A DNA stretch of 5,755 nucleotides from Deltaproteobacteria bacterium (GTDB lineage Bacteria > Myxococcota_A > Polyangia > Polyangiales > Ga0077539). Positions 1-4,981 of this stretch are shown piece after piece (positions within the stretch are counted from its first letter, which is position 1; each line of letters starts with the position of its first letter). Made by a program: the position numbers and the translations under genes. Location of the stretch: contig CANMAT010000296.1 of assembly GCA_947494865.1 (NCBI GenBank), positions 1-5,755 of the forward strand. The letters are read 5' to 3'. The notes beneath the pieces are model-generated. The model was given only the letters and a program-made list of their open reading frames with translations. It was not told the DNA's origin and ran no database searches.

Positions 1-86
1 AGGGCCCCTCGGAGGGCCCCGAGTTCGAAGAGGCGCAGCGCGAGGTCGATTGGAATCTCGCCCTCCTCGAGGCCGCGAAGAGCTGA
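1..86 (+). CDS. C-terminal end of an unidentified protein (partial)
   Basis: The frame beginning at base 3 is open from the window edge to a TGA at 84-86 and encodes 27 residues, ending in VDWNLALLEAAKS. About 24 of the 27 codons end in G or C, as in the real genes of this window. An intrinsic terminator begins 21 bases after the stop, which is what one expects at the end of a plus-strand transcription unit. The visible tail is acidic and probably helical (EFEEAQREVDW). It is too short to place in a family, so no function is offered. The upstream part lies outside the window. Confidence 0.55.
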   Translation, partial: GPSEGPEFEEAQREVDWNLALLEAAKS

Positions 87-107
87 CCGCGCGTCGCACC
101 AACGAAG

Positions 108-143
108 AGGCCCTGTCGTGATCGCTCACGGCAGGGCCTTTTT
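108..143 (+). terminator. Intrinsic terminator, possibly bidirectional
   Basis: Bases 108-121 pair with 126-139 to give a 14-bp stem (AGGCCCTG, one T·G wobble at 116/131, then CGTGA) closed by a TCGC tetraloop. Five T residues follow at 139-143, then ATAT. This is a textbook Rho-independent terminator for the plus-strand gene ending at 86. Read on the minus strand, the same hairpin lies about 40 bases past the stop of the ATPase gene (181) and is followed by a weaker TCTTCGTT tail. It may therefore serve both converging units. Confidence 0.88.
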
Positions 144-180
144 ATATCGAGAGACGCTGCGTGAAGCGCAGACGATGGCC

Positions 181-1302
181 CTACTCGCGGCGCATCGGCG
201 CGCCGACGAAGCTCACGCCCAGGATGCGGTCGCGCTGCAGCCGCTCGCTCGCGCGGGTGAGGTCTTCGCTGGTGCTCTTGCCGGCGCGCGCGACGAGAAT
301 GTACTTGTCGATCATGCTGTGCCAGGCGAGCGTCTCGGCGGTGCCGAACACCGGCGACGAGTCGACGATGATGTACCGATACTCTTTGCGAATCTGACCG
401 AGCAGCACGGCGGCGGGCTCCGACGAGAGGGCCGCGTAGGCGCTCTGCACCGGGGGCCCCGCGGGGATGAGCGAGAGGCTCGTCGAGATGCGAATCACGT
501 CGATGGGCATGCTCGGGTCGTTCTGGCGGGCGGCCAGCACGCTGGTGAGCCCGAGGTCGCCGCGAATGCCGAACAGCTTGTGCTGCGCAGGGTTGCGCAG
601 GGCGGCGTCGACGAGGAGCACGCGGATGCGACCGCCCTCGGCGAGCGCGAGCGCCAGGTTGGCCGCCATGACGCTCTTGCCGTCGCCCTCGCGCGCCGAC
701 GTGACCACCACGACCTGGATGTTGGGCTCCTGCTCGAGGCGGTAGCGCAGGGCGCGAAACTGGGCGGCGGCATAGCCGTCGGCGTTGGAGAGGAGAACAA
801 GGTCGGGCGATGGCGAGCCCACATGGTCGGCGGCGTTCTCTCGGATCCACGAGAACGTGCCGCTCGACTGGGCTGCATCGGAGGCCGCCTGTGGGTCGTG
901 CAGGGCGAGGCCGTACTCGCCGTGCGGCGCGAGGAGCGGGTCGACGACGTCGCCGCCGACGGTGGGCACATCGTCGCCGATGGCGGGGTCGGGGTAGTAG
1001 CCCGGGTTGTAGTGAAGGCCATTCGGGTCTGCGAAGGCGGCAGGGTCTTCGGGGTCGTGCCAGCCGGCCTCGGGGGCGTTGTCGTAAAAGGGCGAGGCGG
1101 GGAGGCCGCCCTCGTAGAGCCGCTGGTTCGAGACGCGCGTCGCGGCTTCGCTGTCGATGAATTCGTGCGCGGGCGCGGGCGCCGGTCCGTCGGAGAAATA
1201 GTCGGCGAGGTCGCCGTGCTGGGCGAACAGGTCGTCGTGCGCTGCTGGCGTGGCCGCCTGCCTCGGGTCGAAGGGAGATTTTCGGTGAGGGCGATCGGCC
1301 AT
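181..1302 (-). CDS. CpsD/Wzc-C-like P-loop ATPase (BY-kinase family), divergent
   Basis: This 373-residue protein is a cytoplasmic BY-kinase-family ATPase, the kind that pairs with a membrane Wzc/CapA-type adaptor to control exopolysaccharide polymerisation and export. Residues 177-192 (YAAAQFRALRYRLEQE) match the family's aEafRxLRxxL lead-in. The Walker A loop is at 201-210 (TSAREGDGKS), followed by the AANLALALAEGG helix. Walker A' is at 228-236 (VLLVDAALR) and Walker B at 311-317 (IIVDSSP). The canonical Walker A' is DxDxR; here the second Asp is Ala234 (GCC). There is no C-terminal Tyr cluster, as the protein ends GVSFVGAPMRRE. Residues 1-150 are an acidic, Pro-rich, probably disordered extension with seven tyrosines (35, 63, 73, 98, 102, 103, 130). 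Strong G/C third-position bias in this part argues that it is really translated. The ATG at 1302 has no clear Shine-Dalgarno. No adaptor gene is visible. A ParA/MinD-like non-kinase role is the main alternative. Confidence 0.85.
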   Translation of the reverse strand: MADRPHRKSPFDPRQAATPAAHDDLFAQHGDLADYFSDGPAPAPAHEFIDSEAATRVSNQRLYEGGLPASPFYDNAPEAGWHDPEDPAAFADPNGLHYNPGYYPDPAIGDDVPTVGGDVVDPLLAPHGEYGLALHDPQAASDAAQSSGTFSWIRENAADHVGSPSPDLVLLSNADGYAAAQFRALRYRLEQEPNIQVVVVTSAREGDGKSVMAANLALALAEGGRIRVLLVDAALRNPAQHKLFGIRGDLGLTSVLAARQNDPSMPIDVIRISTSLSLIPAGPPVQSAYAALSSEPAAVLLGQIRKEYRYIIVDSSPVFGTAETLAWHSMIDKYILVARAGKSTSEDLTRASERLQRDRILGVSFVGAPMRRE

Positions 1303-1319
1303 CTGTGCTCTAGCGAGCG

Positions 1320-1349
1320 ACCCTACGCGCGGAGGCCGCGTCTCGTCAA
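1320..1349 (-). promoter_or_regulatory. Putative sigma-70-type promoter of the ATPase gene
   Basis: On the minus strand TTGACG (1349-1344) and TAGGGT (1325-1320) are separated by 18 bases. The first keeps five of six consensus -35 bases. The second keeps the three most conserved -10 positions. Transcription would start near 1313, only about 11 bases before the ATG at 1302, which fits the lack of a ribosome-binding site. The spacer holds an inverted repeat, CGCGG-AGG-CCGCG, at 1328-1340. That repeat could be an operator, or simply GC-rich background. The call rests on visual matching alone. Confidence 0.4.
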
Positions 1350-1395
1350 ACTCACAATCGCTGTGGCTACAAGCGAGAATGTGCGATCGAACGGA

Positions 1396-2115
1396 TCAGC
1401 GACCGCGGGCGCCGAGCATCACCGCGGGCGTGCGCACGATGATCTCGAGGTCGGTGCGGAGGAACGTCCAGAAGTCTTCGAGGCGCGCGGCGTAGGCGAG
1501 GTCGAAGAGGAGCTTGGTGCGCATGTCGTCGGCGAGGGAGCCCTCGAGCTCTTCGAGCTTGAGGGGGTTGAGCAGCGTGTCTTTGAGGCGCGCGAGCTCG
1601 GAGTCGGCGGGCATGCGGCCCAGGTAGTCGAGGGAGACCTGCGCGAGGCCCGTGATGCCCGGGCGCACCATGCGGGTGCGCTCTTCGAACATCGGAATGG
1701 CGGCGGCGAGGGTGCGCACGAGCTCGGGGCGCTCGGGGCGCGGCCCCACGATGGACATGTCGCCCGTGAGCACGCACCAGAACTGCGGCAGCTCGTCGAG
1801 GCGCGTCTTGCGGAGAAACTTGCCCACGCGGGTGACGCGGTCGTCGTTGGCGCTCGCGAGGCGCGCGCCGCCGCGCTCGGCATCGATGCGCATCGAGCGA
1901 AACTTCCACATCTTGAAGGTGGGGAGGTCGCCCTTGAGCGGGTCGGCGGTGGCGTGCGTGCGGCCCACGCGCACCTGCGAGTAGAAGATGGGCCCGGGGT
2001 TGTCGGCCCAGATGGCCGCCGCGATCACGGGGTAGAAGGGCGCCGTGACCGCCAGCCCGGCCGCGGCTCCGACGAGATCCATCGCGCGCTTGACGACGCT
2101 TACCTTCCAATCCAT
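1396..2115 (-). CDS. Polyprenyl-phosphate phosphoglycosyl transferase (bacterial sugar transferase family)
   Basis: The 239-residue product is a monotopic phosphoglycosyl transferase of the WbaP/PglC catalytic-domain type. These enzymes move a sugar phosphate from a nucleotide sugar to undecaprenyl phosphate, the first membrane step of exopolysaccharide or O-antigen repeat assembly. Residues 9-37 (KRAMDLVGAAAGL...) form the N-terminal membrane hairpin with a proline break. GPIFYSQVRVG (41-51) and KFRSM (71-75) follow, then RVGKFLRKTRLDELPQFW (96-113) with the catalytic Asp107-Glu108 pair, GDMSIVGPRP (118-127) and GITGLAQV (153-160). The usual Asn in FWNVL is Cys114. About 25 extra residues (168-197) lie between the GITG motif and the closing KLLFDLAY segment. 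The frame stays open 40 codons further upstream (to 2235), but homology begins at MDWKVSVVKR, so the ATG at 2115 is chosen. There is no WbaP-type N-terminal membrane domain. It is the first gene of a probable two-gene unit with the ATPase 93 bases downstream. Confidence 0.93.
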   Translation of the reverse strand: MDWKVSVVKRAMDLVGAAAGLAVTAPFYPVIAAAIWADNPGPIFYSQVRVGRTHATADPLKGDLPTFKMWKFRSMRIDAERGGARLASANDDRVTRVGKFLRKTRLDELPQFWCVLTGDMSIVGPRPERPELVRTLAAAIPMFEERTRMVRPGITGLAQVSLDYLGRMPADSELARLKDTLLNPLKLEELEGSLADDMRTKLLFDLAYAARLEDFWTFLRTDLEIIVRTPAVMLGARGR

Positions 2116-2126
2116 GAGCCGCGCGA

Positions 2127-2156
2127 CACATAGCAACGCGGGGGACCGTTCCGCAA
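2127..2156 (-). promoter_or_regulatory. Putative extended -10 promoter of the sugar transferase gene
   Basis: On the minus strand a TGC-TATGTG extended -10 element lies at 2135-2127. It is preceded, 18 bases from the hexamer, by TTGCGG (2156-2151), a three-of-six -35 match. The predicted start of transcription is near 2120, about five bases before the ATG at 2115, giving a nearly leaderless message. No Shine-Dalgarno precedes that ATG. The surrounding 2116-2218 region must also carry the plus-strand promoter of the HATPase gene; TGTTAT at 2187-2192 is a possible -10 there, but I see no convincing -35. Confidence 0.35.
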
Positions 2157-2218
2157 GCGCGGCGCGCGTGGCCGAGCGCGGAGCTGTGTTATCGTGGCGC
2201 GCAGACGAGGCCGCGACG

Positions 2219-2671
2219 TTGCCCTTGCGATTCACCGTGCGTGTACCCGGAGAGCTTCGCTACCGTGACGTCGCGGGCGCCATGGTGCGCGCGGCGTGTC
2301 AGCACGTCGAGCGCGACCGGGTGCGGAGCGGGCTCGAGTGGCGTGTGATGAGCGCCTTCAACGAGGCCTTCAACAATGTGGTCGAGCACGCCTACGCGGC
2401 GCGAGAGGGCGAGGTCGAGGTGTGCGTGCGGGTCGACGACGAGCGCGTGGTGCTACGCATGATCGATCAGGGTACGGGGTTTGATTTTACCCGGTCGGGC
2501 GCCACGGTTGCCCCCGAGTTCGAAACTCTTTCCGAGGGGGGAATGGGAATGTTCATCATTCGTACGGTGATGAGCGAAGTCTCGTATGTTCGGCGGCGCG
2601 GTCACAACCACCTCACGATGATCAAGCGGCTCTCGGAGTGCCCCGGCGCGTCCGAGGCGACGGGCGGGTAG
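2219..2671 (+). CDS. RsbW/SpoIIAB-type anti-sigma factor, HATPase serine kinase
   Basis: This 150-residue GHKL-ATPase is of the anti-sigma kinase type. Such proteins bind a sigma factor or other target and phosphorylate a partner STAS protein. The N box is at 47-60 (FNEAFNNVVEHAYA), with catalytic Glu49 and Mg-binding Asn53 in the same E-x3-N spacing as SpoIIAB. The G1 box is at 82-88 (IDQGTGF), and the G2 box at 107-117 (GGMGMFIIRTV). The DEV-like stretch SEVSYV and a final strand NHLTMIKRL end the fold. The frame is open from 2045, overlapping the divergent gene. The TTG at 2219 is preferred because GAGG (2207-2210) sits eight bases before it, the domain starts there (MPLRFTVRVPGELR) and the length then matches the family. 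GTG at 2186 is an alternative with poor spacing. The STAS gene starts three bases after the stop. Bases 2470-2590 use noticeably more A/T-ending codons than the neighbours. Confidence 0.87.
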   Translation: MPLRFTVRVPGELRYRDVAGAMVRAACQHVERDRVRSGLEWRVMSAFNEAFNNVVEHAYAAREGEVEVCVRVDDERVVLRMIDQGTGFDFTRSGATVAPEFETLSEGGMGMFIIRTVMSEVSYVRRRGHNHLTMIKRLSECPGASEATGG

Positions 2672-2674
2672 GCG

Positions 2675-3034
2675 ATGCGGAATCACGAGATGATCGAGTC
2701 GGGCGGCGTCACGATCATGAAGCTCAACGTGGAGAGCCTAGACGCGCTCACGGTGCCCGAGCTGCGGCCGGCGGTCGAGCAGCTCGTCGAGCGGGGCGGC
2801 GTGAAGGTGGTGGTCGACATGACCGCCGTGCGGGTCATCGATAGCTCCGGCGTCGGGGTGATCGTGGGGCTCTTCAAGCGCATGCGCTCGCTCGGCGGCG
2901 CCGTGCGCGTGGCGGGGGTGAGCAAGCAGCCCGCGGAGATCTTTCACGTCATGATGCTCGACCGCGTGCTGGCCATCTTTCCCACCGCCGCCGACGCGCT
3001 GCGCGGCTTCGTGAGCGACGATCACCGACCGTAG
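2675..3034 (+). CDS. STAS-domain anti-sigma factor antagonist (RsbV/SpoIIAA type)
   Basis: A 119-residue single STAS domain, the length typical of SpoIIAA/RsbV. The signature is VRVIDSSGVGVIVGLFKRM (52-70), which aligns with the phosphorylation site of SpoIIAA. Ser57-Ser58 sit in the DSSG turn, with Ser58 equivalent to the serine phosphorylated by the cognate kinase. The N-terminal strand (GVTIMKLNVESLDALTVPEL) and the VKVVVDMT strand before the signature complete the fold. By family knowledge, the unphosphorylated form binds the HATPase and releases its target, and the phosphorylated form does not. The ATG at 2675 lies three bases after the HATPase stop, so translational coupling is likely; ATG at 2690 (MIESGGVTI) is a plausible later start. 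The gene sits between its presumed kinase and its presumed phosphatase. Confidence 0.92.
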   Translation: MRNHEMIESGGVTIMKLNVESLDALTVPELRPAVEQLVERGGVKVVVDMTAVRVIDSSGVGVIVGLFKRMRSLGGAVRVAGVSKQPAEIFHVMMLDRVLAIFPTAADALRGFVSDDHRP

Positions 3035-3042
3035 GAAGCCCC

Positions 3043-4851
3043 GTGGCGCGCATCATTTCGCTGAGCCCCGACGCGGGCAGGGTACACCGCCTCGACGGCG
3101 CCGAGTGCCTGCTTGGCCGTCGCCTCGACTGTCACATTCACATCAACGACCAGCGCGTCTCGCGGCGGCACGCGCGCGTTCGCCGCGAGGGCGACGCGTG
3201 GCAGCTCGAAGACCTCGGGAGCTGCAACGGCACGTTCATCAACGGTCGACGGATTCAGGGCGCCGCGCGGCTTCGCCACGGCGACGAGGTCGAGATCGGC
3301 GCGTCGCGCTTTCGCATGGACCTCGCCGACGACATGATCGCCGCGGTCGAGAGCGCCGCGGTGCTCGTGCCCGACGTGACCGACCCGGCGCTGAGCCCCC
3401 TCATCGAGGTGGCGAACCTCCGGCAAGATCACGCCACCCGCAAGATCGGCCCCGTGCCCGACGTGGCGCGCGAGCTCGACCGCATGCAGCGCAAGCTGCA
3501 GGCGATGTACAAAATCTCGGAGACGGTGGCGAGCACGCTCGAGCCGCGCGCCCTCCTCGACAAGGTGACCGGGCTCCTGCTCGAGGTGTTTCCGCAGGCG
3601 CAGGCCGCCGCGGCGGTGACCCTCGACGCCCGCACGCAGCAGCTTCGCACGCTCGCCGCGCGCCGCCGCAAGGGCCGCGACCGGGAGTCGCTCGTGCCCA
3701 ACATGAGCATCCCCCAGAACGTCGTAGACCGCGTGCTGCGCCAGGGGCAGTCGGTGCTCCTGCGCGCGCAGGGCGACCCCTTCGCGTCGCAGCCCATCGA
3801 CCCCGAGGCCGTGCGCGACGCGCAGAGCGCGGCGGGCCTGCGCGAGAGCGCGGTGCAAGGCGGCCCCATCGGTCCCGTGGGCTGGCGCATGGGCGCGCCG
3901 CTGTCGTTCCGCGGCGAGCACCTGGGCATCTTGCACGTCGAGGCTGATCCCGCGCAGGGGTACTTCACGCAAGACGACCTCGACCTCCTCGGCGGCCTCG
4001 CTTCGCAGGCCGGCGTGGCCCTGCACCTCATCGGGCTGCACCAGCGCCTCCTCGCGCGCGAGCGGCTCGACTACGACCTCCGCCTCGCGCGGCAGATTCA
4101 GCGCAACCTCTTGCCCCGCGACCCGCCGCGCGTCACCGGGCTCGATTTCGCCGTGCACTACGAGCCCGCGTTTCACGTGGGCGGCGACTTCTATGATTTT
4201 CTCTGGCTCGACCCGAACAAGCTCGCGCTCGTGGTGGGCGACGTGTCGGGCAAGGCCATCTCGGGCGCGCTCTTCATGGCCCGCGTCACGAGCGAGATCC
4301 GCGCGGCCGCGCCCGTCGAGGCCTCGCCGCGCCGCGTGCTCCAGCGGGTGAACCGCGCCCTCTCCGAGGTGGCCGAAGACGGCATGTTCACCACCATGGT
4401 GTACGTGGTCATCGACCTCCTGCAAAACTCGCTGCGCTTCGCCAACGCGGGCCACACGACGCCGCTCCTGCGGCGCAACGGCGAGGTGATTCCGCTCGAG
4501 TACGTTGAGGCGCGCACCATGCCCCTCGGCGTCGAGGTGAAGATCGACGTGGGCGAGGCGCAGGTGCAGCTCCTGCCCGGCGACACCCTCATGCTCTACA
4601 CCGACGGCATCGTGGAGGCGCGCTCGGTCAACGGCGAGTTCTACGGTCAAGAGCGGCTGCAGCAGTCGTTCACGCGCTGCGACGGCGTCGCGCGCACCAC
4701 CCTCGAGACCGTGCTCTCGGACCTCGACCGCTTCGTCGAAGAGGCCCCCCAGAGCGACGACCAGACCGTCGTGTGCATCACCGTGAACGACGCCTCGCCG
4801 CGGCGCTTCGAGAGCATCCTCCCGACCGTGATGCCGCCCCCCATGGTGTGA
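3043..4851 (+). CDS. FHA-GAF-PP2C (SpoIIE/RsbU-type) serine phosphatase
   Basis: A 602-residue soluble multidomain phosphatase. Residues 5-95 are an FHA phosphothreonine-binding domain with its key residues intact: Gly25-Arg26, Ser40 and His43 in SRRH, Asn62-Gly-Thr, and Asn67-Gly. A linker with a probable coiled coil (141-165, ARELDRMQRKLQAMYKISE) leads to a GAF domain (about 165-330). A second helix (335-357, ERLDYDLRLARQIQRNLLP) joins it to the PP2C domain, the usual SpoIIE/RsbU entry. Metal-ligand motifs are GGDFYD (380-385), GDVSGK (399-404), YTDGIVEA (519-526) and DDQT (572-575), so the enzyme should be active. The glycine usually after GDVSGK is Ala405. The GTG start at 3043 is supported by AGGAAG at 3033-3038; only eight bases separate it from the STAS stop. 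In context it is the phosphatase that dephosphorylates the STAS protein, with FHA and GAF as inputs. No membrane segment is seen. Confidence 0.95.
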   Translation: MARIISLSPDAGRVHRLDGAECLLGRRLDCHIHINDQRVSRRHARVRREGDAWQLEDLGSCNGTFINGRRIQGAARLRHGDEVEIGASRFRMDLADDMIAAVESAAVLVPDVTDPALSPLIEVANLRQDHATRKIGPVPDVARELDRMQRKLQAMYKISETVASTLEPRALLDKVTGLLLEVFPQAQAAAAVTLDARTQQLRTLAARRRKGRDRESLVPNMSIPQNVVDRVLRQGQSVLLRAQGDPFASQPIDPEAVRDAQSAAGLRESAVQGGPIGPVGWRMGAPLSFRGEHLGILHVEADPAQGYFTQDDLDLLGGLASQAGVALHLIGLHQRLLARERLDYDLRLARQIQRNLLPRDPPRVTGLDFAVHYEPAFHVGGDFYDFLWLDPNKLALVVGDVSGKAISGALFMARVTSEIRAAAPVEASPRRVLQRVNRALSEVAEDGMFTTMVYVVIDLLQNSLRFANAGHTTPLLRRNGEVIPLEYVEARTMPLGVEVKIDVGEAQVQLLPGDTLMLYTDGIVEARSVNGEFYGQERLQQSFTRCDGVARTTLETVLSDLDRFVEEAPQSDDQTVVCITVNDASPRRFESILPTVMPPPMV

Positions 4852-4921
4852 GCCCGCGAGGGCGCTGCCCGTGCGTGGCGCGTCGCGCGACGCACAGGAG
4901 ACAAGGCCCCGCGGGCGCTGC
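4852..4921 (+). repeat. Structured GC-rich intergenic segment: hairpins and an imperfect direct repeat
   Basis: Immediately after the phosphatase stop, GCCC-GCGA-GGGC (4852-4863) forms a 4-bp stem with a GNRA-type tetraloop. Bases 4871-4895 form a larger hairpin, a 10-bp stem interrupted by one G·G mismatch with a GTC loop. CCCGCGAGGGCGCTGC (4853-4868) recurs at 4908-4921 without the central AG, so two near-identical copies flank the hairpin. There is no T tract, so this is not a standard intrinsic terminator. It may separate the phosphatase operon from the next gene or be a protein-binding site. In DNA this GC-rich, chance is a real alternative. Confidence 0.4.
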
Positions 4922-4968
4922 TATGAATGGGCCTCCGCGCGGTGGCAACGGTGACCGCGCACGGAGCG

Positions 4969-4974
4969 AGGAGG
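4969..4974 (+). promoter_or_regulatory. Ribosome-binding site AGGAGG that decides the start of the last gene
   Basis: This full-consensus AGGAGG is the best Shine-Dalgarno in the window. It lies one base before an ATG (4976), which is too close, and seven bases before an in-frame GTG (4982), which is optimal. The GTG is therefore the more likely start. Confidence 0.7.
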
Positions 4975-4981
4975 CATGCGG

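Noticed and set aside
118..2133. A 671-codon plus-strand open frame opposite the ATPase and sugar transferase genes
   Set aside because: Its translation is low-complexity (rich in A, R, G, V, H, E) with no recognisable domain. It spans two well-supported minus-strand genes and the terminator. It is a GC-rich antisense shadow.
2045..2218. A longer N-terminus for the HATPase, starting at 2045
   Set aside because: It would overlap the 5' end of the divergent sugar transferase. The extra 58 residues show no domain, and a well-spaced GAGG supports TTG 2219.
2116..2235. A 40-residue N-terminal extension of the sugar transferase
   Set aside because: The extension has no membrane segment or family similarity and would run into the coding start of the divergent gene. 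The family match begins at the ATG at 2115.
2534..2551. GAGGGGGG followed by in-frame ATGs inside the HATPase gene, resembling an internal start
   Set aside because: The G-run encodes the conserved glycines of the G2 box. A product starting there would be a fragment of about 40 residues without a fold.
3022..4650. A 542-codon minus-strand open frame opposite the phosphatase
   Set aside because: It lies antisense to clear FHA, GAF and PP2C motifs, and its product is H/R/A/V-rich with no domain. High GC suppresses stop codons on the complementary strand.
4871..4895. Hairpin as an intrinsic terminator of the switch operon
   Set aside because: The stem is good, but CAGGAGACAAGG rather than a T tract follows. 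It is kept only as a structured element.
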